Shown piece by piece: positions 33,095 to 42,654 of a DNA stretch of 64,000 bases. This DNA comes from JAHEKD01 sp965215945 (GTDB lineage: Bacteria > Pseudomonadota > Gammaproteobacteria > Arenicellales > JAHEKD01): positions 86,258 through 150,257 of the forward strand of contig CBDCFC010000050.1 of NCBI GenBank assembly GCA_965215945.1, in the 5' to 3' direction. The stretch's first letter is position 1. Each line of letters opens with the position of its first letter. Below the pieces are notes generated by a model. The model saw only the letters and a program-made list of their open reading frames with translations. It made no database searches and had not been told where the DNA came from. The translations under genes and the position numbers were made by a program.

Positions 33095-34462
33095 CTAGGC
33101 CCTTTCGAAGCCACGTGCAACTTCATAGTCCGTTACTTTTTGATCAAAATCCTCTTGCTCCCATTCGGCCGCCCGAACGTAGTGAACAATCACTTCATCG
33201 CTCATGGCAGCCCGTAACATCTTGGAAGATTTTAATGCTTTGGTCGCGTCGCGCAGTGTTTCTGGAATCGTGCGTACACGTTTGGCTTGGTAGGCATCTC
33301 CCTTAAATTCCGCCTCGAGTTCCATTTTATTTTCGATTCCTGAAATGCCGGCCGCTATCAAAGCGGCCATTGCCAGATGAGGATTTAAATCAGAGCCACC
33401 GACACGGCATTCAACTCGAATTGATTTAGTGTCCTCGCCACATAAGCGATAACCGGCTGTACGATTATCTTTGGACCAGATCGCTTTGGTTGGCGCGAAT
33501 GTACCCGCCGCAAAACGTTTGTACGAATTAACGTATGGGGCCAGAAAATAGGTTATTTCAGAGGCATGAGTTAGTAATCCAGCCATGTACTGCTGCATGA
33601 CTTTAGACATGCCATACTGTCCTTTCTTATCATAAAACGCAGGTTGACCACGTAAAGTCCAAAGCGATTGATGCACGTGACTCGATGAACCCGCAGCATC
33701 ATGACTCCATTTAGCCAGAAATGTCAGTGCCCGGCCTTTTTGCCAGGCAATTTCTTTACATGCATTTTTGGTAATGGCATGATTGTCTGCCATTTCCAGT
33801 GCCTCGGCATAACGCACGTTAATCTCTTCCTGACCTGGATCGGCTTCACCCTTTGAGTTTTCAACCGGAATTCCCGCTCCCTGCAAGCCGTTGCGAATCG
33901 CCCGCATGATATCTTCTTCCTTGGTGGTCTGGAAAATATGATAGTCCTCATTGTAAGGACTAATTGGCGTCATGCACCGATAGCCAAGGTCATGCATTTC
34001 CTCGAATGACTGCCTGAACAAGAAAAATTCCAGCTCGGTCGCGATCATGGCTTTGTAGCCCATTTTTTTGAGCCTAGTGATTTGATGTTTGAGCACAGCC
34101 CTTGGTGAATGCGGTACATCAGCATGGGTATGATGATCGAGTACGTCACACAAGACTAAAGCCGTACCTTCTAACCAGGGAATCAAACGTAAGGTGCTCA
34201 TATCCGGTTTCATGGTGTAATCACCATAACCGGCCGCCCAGCTTGTGGCCTTATACCCTTCAACCGTAAACATTTCCATGTCTGTCGCTTGTAGATAGTT
34301 ACAACTATGGGTTTCTTTCCAAGCGCTATCGACAAAAAACTCAGCGTGAAATCGTTTACCCATTAAGCGCCCCTGCATATCGACCTGGCAGGCCAATACT
34401 GTATCAATTTGTCCTGTCCTAACCAGCTTTTTGAGCTGGTCTAAGGAAAGATTTGATGGCAT
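33095..34462 (-). CDS. glutamine synthetase family protein (gamma-glutamyl-amine ligase type)
   Basis: The 455-residue protein has the glutamine synthetase beta-grasp N-terminus and catalytic barrel. Seen are MIATELEFFLF with metal-binding Glu, GEADPGQEEINVRYAEALEMADNH, SSSHVHQSLW, PYVNSYKRFAAGTFAPTKAIW, and RVECRVGGSDLNPHLAMAAL. The FAPT in place of the GlnA-type APT-NRS context and the genetic setting point to the GlnA3/PuuA/IpuC-type subfamily that joins glutamate to amines, not ammonia. No glnB-type or adenylylation tail is evident. A TRAP transporter lies upstream and an Fe-ADH downstream. Confidence 0.88.
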   Translation of the reverse strand: MPSNLSLDQLKKLVRTGQIDTVLACQVDMQGRLMGKRFHAEFFVDSAWKETHSCNYLQATDMEMFTVEGYKATSWAAGYGDYTMKPDMSTLRLIPWLEGTALVLCDVLDHHTHADVPHSPRAVLKHQITRLKKMGYKAMIATELEFFLFRQSFEEMHDLGYRCMTPISPYNEDYHIFQTTKEEDIMRAIRNGLQGAGIPVENSKGEADPGQEEINVRYAEALEMADNHAITKNACKEIAWQKGRALTFLAKWSHDAAGSSSHVHQSLWTLRGQPAFYDKKGQYGMSKVMQQYMAGLLTHASEITYFLAPYVNSYKRFAAGTFAPTKAIWSKDNRTAGYRLCGEDTKSIRVECRVGGSDLNPHLAMAALIAAGISGIENKMELEAEFKGDAYQAKRVRTIPETLRDATKALKSSKMLRAAMSDEVIVHYVRAAEWEQEDFDQKVTDYEVARGFERA

Positions 34463-34745
34463 ATATGTATCCCTAAAAATGTTTAATTAAATGATTACAA
34501 ACGTCATGCCGGATTAAATCCGGCATCCATTGGCATTTCTATCATCAACTCTTTCAGTCAATACCATCTTGGTAAAGATAAAAGTTTAAGCCGTTAACAA
34601 GTTGAAGTTGAATCCATAACCTCACACACCTATCATAGTGTGCGTTTAAATGAGGCCATTGGATTATGATCTACTCGTTTTCAAATCAAAGCCGTTGGAT
34701 TGCGGATCAAGTTCGCAATGACGATGTTACTACCTGACTCATTTA
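34463..34745. repeat. hairpin-rich spacer between TRAP genes and the glutamyl ligase gene
   Basis: The spacer holds the perfect inverted repeat atgccggatt/aatccggcat (34505-34525), a short cacac/gtgtg hairpin (34625-34642), and gttggattgcggatcaagttcgcaatgac near 34691. All but the second match the dispersed palindromic family found elsewhere in the window. No gene is seen. The hairpins lie in the transcript between dctP and the ligase gene and may reduce read-through. Confidence 0.6.
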
Positions 34746-35792
34746 TCAACCATACCGATAAGGTCGACCGGCTTTATCCATGGCTGCGTTGTAATCTTTC
34801 AGGATTTGTACAACTTGAGCCTTGACTTCACTTTCAGCTGCAATTTCATCCCAGAATTTACGTGCTTCTGCTTCAACAGTCGCCCACTCTTCATCCGGGA
34901 TTGAGGTCAGCTGCATTTTAGTGCCTTCCGTTCTGAGTTTGGCTTCACCACCCCAATACCAGTGCTGACGATAGTAATGCGATGAATCCATACAAAGCTT
35001 GAAAAGTTCCTGCAAATTCTCAGGTAGTTCATTCCATTTTTCTTCATTGGCAAAATAACTGCCGCACCAGGCTCCGGAAATATTATTGGTTAAAAAATAA
35101 TCGGTGACATCGGCCCAACCTACCGTGTAATCCTCGGTTATTCCAGACCAGGCGATACCGTCCAATTCGCCGGTTTGCACAGCGACTTCAATGTCTTCCC
35201 AGGGCAATGTAACCGGAACCACACCAAAACGGGTTAAGAAACGTCCTGCAGTAGGAAAAGTAAAAACGCGTTTACCTTCAAGATCAGCTAGACTATTAAT
35301 TGGTTCTTTAGTGGCAAAATGGCACGGGTCCCAGGCACCGGCTGATAACCATTTAACACCCTCAACCTTGCCATATTCAGATTCCCAAATTTCTGCCAGG
35401 CCCCATTGATTAAATAATACTGGAACATCCAAACTATAACGGGTTGCGAATGGGAAATAACCACCAAACACCGAAACTTCAGTTGGCGATGCTATCGAAT
35501 CGTCATCCGATTGCACGGCATCAATGGTGCCCTGCTGCATGGCACGAAATAATTCACTGGTGGGCACCAATTGATCGGCAAAATAAAGTTCAATTTCCAT
35601 TTCACCGTTGGCCACTTTATTAAACGCATCAATTGAGGGTTTGATCACATGCTCAGCCAATGCCGGGCCGGCATAAGTTTGCAAACGCCATTTTATTGTT
35701 GATTGCGTGTGTACGGCAGGTGCTGCAAGTACAGATGCACCAGCTGCGCTGGCAAGTCCGGTTTTCTTTAAAAATTCACGTCTATTCGTCAT
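34746..35792 (-). CDS. TRAP transporter substrate-binding protein (DctP family)
   Basis: The 348-residue protein starts with a Tat signal (RREFLKKTG then a hydrophobic AAGASVLAAPAVHTQ), so it is exported folded to the periplasm. The mature part shows the DctP pattern: GPALAEHVIKPSIDAFNKV, a central DLEGKRVFTFPTAGRFLTRFG around the ligand-binding Arg, and DGIAWSGITEDY. It would capture a carboxylate-containing or zwitterionic solute for the DctQM pair encoded upstream. The three genes are contiguous on the minus strand. The ligand cannot be told from sequence. Confidence 0.92.
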   Translation of the reverse strand: MTNRREFLKKTGLASAAGASVLAAPAVHTQSTIKWRLQTYAGPALAEHVIKPSIDAFNKVANGEMEIELYFADQLVPTSELFRAMQQGTIDAVQSDDDSIASPTEVSVFGGYFPFATRYSLDVPVLFNQWGLAEIWESEYGKVEGVKWLSAGAWDPCHFATKEPINSLADLEGKRVFTFPTAGRFLTRFGVVPVTLPWEDIEVAVQTGELDGIAWSGITEDYTVGWADVTDYFLTNNISGAWCGSYFANEEKWNELPENLQELFKLCMDSSHYYRQHWYWGGEAKLRTEGTKMQLTSIPDEEWATVEAEARKFWDEIAAESEVKAQVVQILKDYNAAMDKAGRPYRYG

Positions 35793-35819
35793 TTCGGTTC
35801 TCCTGTATGTGTTTTACAA

Positions 35820-37142
35820 TTATTTGCCGTAATGCCAGTGTGGTAGCCACAATGCTATTTGTGGAAATACCATCACTAAAACAAGTGCTAATAGCATTAC
35901 GCCGACAAAAGGAATAATTGACCGATAAATATCGATCAAAGATACTTCTGGTGGCGCCATCGCTCGCATCAAAAATAAATTATAGCCAAACGGTGGCGTC
36001 ATGTAAGCAATCTGGCAGGTAATAGTATAAAGCACCCCATACCAGATTAAATCAAAACCAAGTACCTTTACCAATGGCACGTATAATGGCGCCACAATGA
36101 CTAACATCGCGGTGTCATCAAGAAAAGTGCCCATTAATAAAAAAGATAGTTGCATTAAAATCAGAACTTCCCAGGGCCCCAACCCCAGTTGCTCCAAGAA
36201 AAAACCTTCGATTGCGCGCACTGCTCCAAGCCCGTCAAATACTGCGCCAAAACATAGTGCAGCCAAAATAATCCACATGAACATGCAGGTGATACCCAGT
36301 GTTTTACGAATGGTTTCTTCCATTACTTTTGCAGTCAGCCGACGCTTGAAAATTGCTGCCAGCGTTGCGGCTGTAGCGCCAACCGCTGAACTTTCGACCA
36401 GACTGGTGTAACCCATTAAAAATAATCCAGTCATGGAGAAAAAAATCAATAACGGAATAATCCCGGCTTGTAGCAGTTTAAGTTTTTCAACTAATGGTAT
36501 TTGTCGGTCTTGTGCCGGTAGTACTGGTCCCAGATGCGGTTGCAGTCGACAACGAATCACAATATAAATAATAAATAACGCCGCCATCATTAAACCTGGA
36601 ACTGCACCGGCCAACCATAATTGTCCGACCGGCTGACGTGCAATCATGCCGTATAAAACCAGCACCACGCTTGGCGGAACAAGAATACCAAGGGAGCTAC
36701 CTGCCTGAATTACGCCAGTGACCATTATCTTGTCGTAGCTGCGTTTTAATAATTCCGGCAAGGCAATCGTTGCGCCAATTGCCATACCGGCAACACTCAA
36801 GCCGTTCATGGCAGAGATCATTACCATCAACAAAATCGTACCTACTGCCAACCCTCCTCTAAGACCACCACACCAGACATGAAACATTTCATATAAATCA
36901 TCAGCAATACCGCTTTCCGACAGCAAAAACCCCATGTAGATAAACAGCGGTAACGTTAATAGTGGATACCATTTCATTAACTTCATGGCTGCGGAAAAAG
37001 CGATTTCAGCTCCACCATCGCCCCAGAGTAACAGGGCTGAAATTGAAGCCACTGCACCAATTGCCGCGAAAACGCGTTGGCCTGTTATGAGCATGAGCAT
37101 CATTGATGAGAACATCATCAATGCAATCATTTCATAACCCAT
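35820..37142 (-). CDS. TRAP transporter large permease (DctM family)
   Basis: The 440-residue protein has about twelve hydrophobic segments and the DctM features: LLTLPLFIYMGFLLSESGIADDLY, the GLSVAGMAIGATIALPELLKRSYD loop and PPFGYNLFLMRA near the C-terminus. It is the sodium-coupled transport subunit. Its start shares one base with the dctQ stop (TAATG), so the two membrane subunits are coupled. dctP follows 27 bases downstream. Confidence 0.94.
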   Translation of the reverse strand: MGYEMIALMMFSSMMLMLITGQRVFAAIGAVASISALLLWGDGGAEIAFSAAMKLMKWYPLLTLPLFIYMGFLLSESGIADDLYEMFHVWCGGLRGGLAVGTILLMVMISAMNGLSVAGMAIGATIALPELLKRSYDKIMVTGVIQAGSSLGILVPPSVVLVLYGMIARQPVGQLWLAGAVPGLMMAALFIIYIVIRCRLQPHLGPVLPAQDRQIPLVEKLKLLQAGIIPLLIFFSMTGLFLMGYTSLVESSAVGATAATLAAIFKRRLTAKVMEETIRKTLGITCMFMWIILAALCFGAVFDGLGAVRAIEGFFLEQLGLGPWEVLILMQLSFLLMGTFLDDTAMLVIVAPLYVPLVKVLGFDLIWYGVLYTITCQIAYMTPPFGYNLFLMRAMAPPEVSLIDIYRSIIPFVGVMLLALVLVMVFPQIALWLPHWHYGK

Positions 37143-37648
37143 TAAAGCGTTTCTCCTTTGATCCTGGCTAGGTCTTTAAAAAACACTGCGATCGCTTGCA
37201 GCAGCATCAAAAAAATTCCAATACACATAACAACCTTGATCGGCCACATATAAGGTCGCCATGCTGAATAACTGCGCTCACCATATTCAATAGCGTAACT
37301 GGTCGATGAATAACCGCCATAGAGCAGTAGAATTAAATAGACAACTAGGAAAATGATGGTGAACGCATCAACCCAGGCGCGGGTTTGATTTGACCAACTA
37401 CCATAGAGTAAATCCATGCGTACATGATCACCCATTTGCATTGAATAAGGACCACCCAAAAGAAAGTATGCCATCATCAGGAACTGAGCAATTTCTATAG
37501 TCCAGATTGAAGGATTGAAAAAGGTCTTGGAAATAGAAGAGTAAAGCAAGACAGCCATGATAAGAAAAATCATATACATCGTTATTCGTCCAATCTTCTT
37601 GTTTAATTTATCAACGAAACTGACATAGCTTCTTATCGGCCTATTCAC
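37142..37648 (-). CDS. TRAP transporter small permease (DctQ family)
   Basis: The 168-residue protein has four transmembrane segments, beginning with LNKKIGRITMYMIFLIMAVLLYSSISKTFF. IAQFLMMAYFLLGGPYSMQMGDHVRMDLLY is the typical DctQ second segment and loop. It partners DctM. It is the first gene of the TRAP unit; the ~180-base gap to the divergent ChaC gene should hold the promoters of both. Confidence 0.92.
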   Translation of the reverse strand: MNRPIRSYVSFVDKLNKKIGRITMYMIFLIMAVLLYSSISKTFFNPSIWTIEIAQFLMMAYFLLGGPYSMQMGDHVRMDLLYGSWSNQTRAWVDAFTIIFLVVYLILLLYGGYSSTSYAIEYGERSYSAWRPYMWPIKVVMCIGIFLMLLQAIAVFFKDLARIKGETL

Positions 37649-37830
37649 TTATTCACTTTCCTTTATGCTTCCTACGCCTGTGTTTTTGGTGAAGGAGTAA
37701 TTATGCGTTAAACAAAAAATATTAACAAATTAATCATTTGCAAGCTGCATAGCATAAATTTGTTGTTTTTAAAAATAGAAATTTTATCTTTAATGGATAT
37801 ACTCAAAAAGAACAGCAGTAGAGAAAAAAA

Positions 37831-38385
37831 TTGAATAATCATTGTAGAGATAATCTTTGTTTGCCCGTGCCCACAGGCGATGTTTGGGTGTTCGGTTATG
37901 GCTCATTGATGTGGGATCCAGGCTTTGAATTCGAGGAATCTCAAAAAGCAATTATCAAAGGCTATCACCGTACATTTTGCGTTTGGTCGGTTCATTACCG
38001 AGGAACATTTGAAAATCCGGGGCTGGTGGTCGGACTAGACAACGGCGGTGAATGTGTTGGCCAAGCCTATAGGATTCGGGAAGAGCAGCTTTACCCGGTT
38101 TTAAATTATTTGAAAAATCGGGAAATGGATACCGGCGTTTACATTCCCTCTATTCGTCCGATTTGGCTAGACAATGGTGAATGTGTCGACAGCCTTGCTT
38201 TTATCGCTGATCATCAGCATGATCATTATGCCGGCAAATTAGAGATCGAAGAAAAGGTGCGGATAATTAAGCGATCAATGGGCAGTCGCGGTCCGAATAC
38301 AGATTACGCCATCAATACTTATGAACATCTCATGGATCTCGGTATCGAAGACCCTTATTTAAAATCTGTAGTCGAACAACTCTAG
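37831..38385 (+). CDS. ChaC-like gamma-glutamylcyclotransferase
   Basis: The 184-residue protein has the family's N-terminal VWVFGYGSLMWDPGF glycine loop, GYHRTFCVWSVHYRGT, the catalytic Glu region around residue 110 (LKNREMDTGVYIPS) and the C-terminal ALYENTYEHLM-like SNTYEHL pattern. ChaC enzymes release 5-oxoproline from gamma-glutamyl compounds, mainly glutathione. The frame begins with TTG after a purine-rich GAGAAAAAAA stretch; no ATG fits the conserved start. It is divergent from the TRAP genes and 6 bases upstream of mnmC. Here it may act on a gamma-glutamyl metabolite, which is inference. Confidence 0.88.
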   Translation: MNNHCRDNLCLPVPTGDVWVFGYGSLMWDPGFEFEESQKAIIKGYHRTFCVWSVHYRGTFENPGLVVGLDNGGECVGQAYRIREEQLYPVLNYLKNREMDTGVYIPSIRPIWLDNGECVDSLAFIADHQHDHYAGKLEIEEKVRIIKRSMGSRGPNTDYAINTYEHLMDLGIEDPYLKSVVEQL

Positions 38386-38391
38386 CCGCAA

Positions 38392-40404
38392 GTGACTCAA
38401 CACAGTCCTGTCTTATCAACAGCAAACATTAGCTGGCAGAACGGCGCTTTATATAATCAAGATTTCAATGACTATTATTACAGTCAGTCAGATGGTTTAG
38501 CGGAGTCCACTTACGTATTCGTAAAAGGCAATCAATTACCGCAACGGTGGCTGGAGTTTGAGAATAATAAATCGACTGAATTCAGCATAATCGAAACTGG
38601 ATTTGGCAGTGGATTGAATTTTTTTAACACTGCTGAACACTGGTTAAGGTTTCGAAAAGAACAAAAGCCAAAGCACCTGAAAAAGTTGAATTACACCAGT
38701 ATTGAAGGTTTTCCACTGACACAGGCTGATTTGAGTCAAATTATAAATACTTGGAATTATAAATTCTCAGCAACAGGAAAGTTCTTACAACACTATCCAC
38801 CTGCGATAAAAGGTATATATGGTTTGGATTTCGATACCGTTAAATTGAATCTAATATTCATGCCACTGGATAAAGCACTGGCACAGTTTGAACCCAAGGG
38901 AAGTAGTTTTTTTGATTGTTTATATTTAGACGGGTTTGCACCAAACCGTAATGAGTCAATGTGGACTTCATCCCTGCTCAGGCAAATAAGTTATTTTTGC
39001 AAACTCAAATCAACATTTAGCACTTTCACTTCTGCATCGGCAGTACGTAAAAGTTTGATTAATATTGGCTATAAAGTTCAAAAAATTAAGGGGCATGGAT
39101 CAAAACGTGAAATGCTTATGGGCGATCTTGAAAACTGCGATTCCTCCAAATACAGATCGAAAACACCCTGGTTCGAATTTCCAACTTCAAATCGGAACAA
39201 TCAGAACATCGCCATCATCGGCGCTGGCATTGTTGGTTGTGCAACAGCTTATTCATTAGCCAGGCTAGGCATCACATCTACTTTAATAGACAATAATAAT
39301 GAGCCTGGTGGAACGATTAAAGATTTTAAAGCAAGCAGCTACTCTCCCTATTTCAGCGCAGACTTTAATCCTATTAGCCAACTTTACTGGCTTGCTTACC
39401 ATCGGCTTGAACAATACCTTCAGCAACATAGCAATGTTGACCACCAGAAATGCGGTATTTTTTATATAGCCAATAATTCACAAAGATTCAAGGCTTTAAA
39501 ATCAGTTTATAAGTTAGTTAAAGCTGGTGGGTTAAATCTACAATGGATAGAGCCTGACCAAACTCAAACTATCACCGGCATCAAAATTCATCATCCGGGA
39601 TTATTCAACCCAAATGGTGGTTGGGTCAATGTAAAAAGCCTATGTGAATCTTTTATCTGTCAGTCACCTATTTCAGTTAAATTTGATACAGAAGTATTAC
39701 GCATTGAGAGGAATAAAAATAGCTGGCTTATCCATACCAGCACTGATACTTATTCTTTTGCGAGTGTAATACTTTGCGGTGGCGCTGGACTAAGTATGAT
39801 TGAAGATTATCAACTTTGCCAATTGGATAGATTACATGGGCAACTAACGGCTATTTCAAATTCCAACAATTTATCTGCCCTCAAAACCATCATAAATAAT
39901 GGTCAGTATTTAATTCCACAACATCATAATAATGAGTTATTAGTAGGCTCAAACTATGAGCGTAGTGATTCAAATTCAAGTAACCAAACAGTAAATGCTG
40001 ATATCGAAAATTTATCAGCAGTAAAAGATTTAAATGATGATTTAAACCATTCAATTAAAGCTGAAATGAATCAGCTGGCTAAACATAACAAGTCTCACAG
40101 TATTGCTGGAATTCGCTTATCCAGCCGAGATCATCTTCCCATTATCGGCCCCGTACCAGACATACTGTTTTATAAAGAAAATTACCCGGAATATATTAAA
40201 AGCAATCGCCTCAAGGGTTGTCCTATGGCTAAATATATTGAAGGCTTGTTAATTAACACCGCTCATGGCTCAAGAGGAGTTACGGCAAGCTTACTTGCAG
40301 GTGAAATTATTGCTGCACTAGTCACTAAACAACAATACCCTATACCGACTAATCTTTATCATGCCGTCCATCCAGCCCGTTTTTTTGTTAGAGACACTGG
40401 TTGA
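38392..40404 (+). CDS. mnmC: bifunctional tRNA 5-(methylaminomethyl)-2-thiouridine biosynthesis protein MnmC
   Basis: The 670-residue protein joins two enzymes. Residues 1-250 form the SAM-dependent methyltransferase (FSIIETGFGSGLNFFNTAEHW, YLDGFAPNRNESMW). From about residue 275 the FAD-dependent oxidoreductase follows (IAIIGAGIVGCATAYSLARLG, then HGSRGVTASLLAGE at the C-terminus). They convert cmnm5s2U34 of tRNA via nm5s2U to mnm5s2U. The start is GTG. The spacing of 6 bases from the ChaC gene suggests co-transcription. It is convergent with typA, with only 5 bases between stops. Confidence 0.95.
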   Translation: MTQHSPVLSTANISWQNGALYNQDFNDYYYSQSDGLAESTYVFVKGNQLPQRWLEFENNKSTEFSIIETGFGSGLNFFNTAEHWLRFRKEQKPKHLKKLNYTSIEGFPLTQADLSQIINTWNYKFSATGKFLQHYPPAIKGIYGLDFDTVKLNLIFMPLDKALAQFEPKGSSFFDCLYLDGFAPNRNESMWTSSLLRQISYFCKLKSTFSTFTSASAVRKSLINIGYKVQKIKGHGSKREMLMGDLENCDSSKYRSKTPWFEFPTSNRNNQNIAIIGAGIVGCATAYSLARLGITSTLIDNNNEPGGTIKDFKASSYSPYFSADFNPISQLYWLAYHRLEQYLQQHSNVDHQKCGIFYIANNSQRFKALKSVYKLVKAGGLNLQWIEPDQTQTITGIKIHHPGLFNPNGGWVNVKSLCESFICQSPISVKFDTEVLRIERNKNSWLIHTSTDTYSFASVILCGGAGLSMIEDYQLCQLDRLHGQLTAISNSNNLSALKTIINNGQYLIPQHHNNELLVGSNYERSDSNSSNQTVNADIENLSAVKDLNDDLNHSIKAEMNQLAKHNKSHSIAGIRLSSRDHLPIIGPVPDILFYKENYPEYIKSNRLKGCPMAKYIEGLLINTAHGSRGVTASLLAGEIIAALVTKQQYPIPTNLYHAVHPARFFVRDTG

Positions 40405-40409
40405 ATTTT

Positions 40410-42224
40410 TTAAGAGATTTTTGCGGCCCTTTTCCTTTCGTGTTTCTTTAACAGTTTTTTTCGCAAACGAATACTTTCCGGTGTGATTTCCACTAATTCA
40501 TCATCTTCAATAAATTCAAGTGCTTGTTCCAAAGTCAGTTTTATTGCCGGAGTCAATATCACATTCTCATCCGTTCCAGAAGCACGGATGTTAGTTAACT
40601 GTTTCGCTTTCATCGGATTAACAACCAAGTCATTGTCTCGATTATGGATTCCAACAATCATCCCCTCATAACATTCCTGTCCTGGAGAAATAAACATTCG
40701 GCCACGGTCTTGCAAATTAAACAACGCATAGCCCAATGCCTTGCCATTTGCCATGGAAACTAAAACACCATTGTTACGGCTCTTTAATTCTGATTTAGAC
40801 TTTGGCCCATAATGATCAAAAACCTGATATTTAAGCCCCGTGCCTGAAGTGATTGTCACGAATTCAGTTTGAAAACCGATTAACCGACGTGCCGAAATCA
40901 TATATTCAAGCCTGATTCGCCCTTTGTCATCAGGCTGCATATTTAAAAGCTCGGCGCGACGCTCACCAAGTTTTTCCATCACTGTTCCCTGGTGTTGTTC
41001 TTCTATATCGACAACTAATAATTCATACGGTTCGTGTAATTCACCATCCACTTCGCGGAAAATGACCTCCGGTCTGGAGACACCCAATTCGTAACCTTCG
41101 CGCCGCATGCTTTCAATCAAAATGGAAAGGTGAAGTTCACCTCGACCCGAAACCTTGAATTTATCAGCATCGTCCATCTCCTCGACTCTAAGCGCGACAT
41201 TGTGGATTAATTCTCTTTGTAATCTCTCTTTAATTTGCCTCGAGGTTACAAACTTTCCTTCCTGGCCTGCAAATGGCGATGTATTGACCTGAAAGGTCAT
41301 ACTCATGGTTGGCTCATCAACGGTTAATGGTGGCAAAGCTTCAACTTTTTCAGGACTACATAACGTGTCTGATATCTGTATATTTTCAATGCCGGTAAAT
41401 GCGATGATATCGCCAGCATTGGCATGACGAATTTCTTTGCGTTCCAAACCCATAAAACCAAGCAGTTGCATGATTTTTGCATTGTGTCGATTGCCCTGAC
41501 TATCGACGACGACAACCCGGGTGTTTCGTTTTGCCTGTCCTCGCTGAATTCGGCCAATTCCGATAGCACCCGTATAACTGCTATAGTCAAGTGAACTCAC
41601 CTGCATTTGTAATGCGCCTCCAAGCTCTACTTTAGGTGCTGGGACGTGTTCAACAATCGCTTCAAATAAAGGCTCCATATCACCACTATTAACTGTTTCT
41701 TCCGTACCGGCATAACCTTGTAATGCTGAAGCATAAATAACAGGAAAATCCAGTTGCTCATCCGTCGCACCAAGACGGTCAAATAAATCAAATGTTTCAT
41801 TCAAAACCCAGTCAGGTCTTGAACCACTACGATCAATTTTATTAATAACGACAATAGGTTTTAGACCCAGGTTAAACGCTTTTTGAGTGACAAACCGTGT
41901 TTGAGGCATTGGCCCATCAACGGCATCAACCAGTAGTAAAACGGAATCAACCATGGACAAAACACGTTCTACTTCACCGCCAAAATCAGCGTGGCCGGGT
42001 GTATCAACAATATTGATACGATAATCTTTCCATTGCACAGCCGTATTTTTAGCCATAATGGTTATGCCGCGCTCTTTCTCCAAATCCATAGAATCCATGA
42101 TCCGTGTTTGCTGTTCACTACGGTTCTCAAAGGTTCCAGCTTGTCGGAACAATTGGTCTACCAATGTAGTTTTACCATGATCGACATGAGCAATAATGGC
42201 AATGTTTCGAAGCTTTTCGATCAT
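40410..42224 (-). CDS. typA: ribosome-associated GTPase TypA/BipA
   Basis: The 604-residue translational GTPase has the P-loop AHVDHGKTTLVDQL near the N-terminus, the switch ERGITIMAKN, DTPGHADFGGEVERVLSMVD and the NKIDRSGSRPDW G4 motif. Domain 2, two EF-G-like domains and the TypA-specific C-terminal domain follow (STGLKYQVFDHYGP-type and GQECYEGMIVGIHNRDNDLVVNP). It assists 50S assembly and stress or low-temperature growth. The length of 604 is normal. It is divergent from the uup gene across a short AT-rich gap. Confidence 0.97.
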   Translation of the reverse strand: MIEKLRNIAIIAHVDHGKTTLVDQLFRQAGTFENRSEQQTRIMDSMDLEKERGITIMAKNTAVQWKDYRINIVDTPGHADFGGEVERVLSMVDSVLLLVDAVDGPMPQTRFVTQKAFNLGLKPIVVINKIDRSGSRPDWVLNETFDLFDRLGATDEQLDFPVIYASALQGYAGTEETVNSGDMEPLFEAIVEHVPAPKVELGGALQMQVSSLDYSSYTGAIGIGRIQRGQAKRNTRVVVVDSQGNRHNAKIMQLLGFMGLERKEIRHANAGDIIAFTGIENIQISDTLCSPEKVEALPPLTVDEPTMSMTFQVNTSPFAGQEGKFVTSRQIKERLQRELIHNVALRVEEMDDADKFKVSGRGELHLSILIESMRREGYELGVSRPEVIFREVDGELHEPYELLVVDIEEQHQGTVMEKLGERRAELLNMQPDDKGRIRLEYMISARRLIGFQTEFVTITSGTGLKYQVFDHYGPKSKSELKSRNNGVLVSMANGKALGYALFNLQDRGRMFISPGQECYEGMIVGIHNRDNDLVVNPMKAKQLTNIRASGTDENVILTPAIKLTLEQALEFIEDDELVEITPESIRLRKKLLKKHERKRAAKIS

Positions 42225-42654
42225 TAAATTAGTGCTTGAAATTAAAAGTGGCGCATCATATCACTTGATTAGCTAAATAATTGAATTATTTTGTTAAAAT
42301 CCGCTTCAAATACGTCTGCAAACGATTCCATGCCTTTAATTCAACTAAAAAGCGTGTCCTTAAGTTTTGGTGATCAACCCTTACTGGATGATGTTGATTT
42401 ATCAATTGAAGATAAAGAAAGAATCGCTCTGGTTGGGCGTAATGGCACTGGTAAATCAACATTATTAAAATTGCTGGAAAAGCGCATCCAACCTGATGAT
42501 GGTGAAATTATATTTCAAGATAGTTTGGTCACAAAAAAGTTGCGCCAGGAAATCCCTAATAATATTTTCGGCAATGTGAAATCTGTTCTGGCCATGGGAA
42601 ATGAAACTTGCGGCGAACTGCTTTGTGAATTTTACAGATTATCTAAAACTAAAC

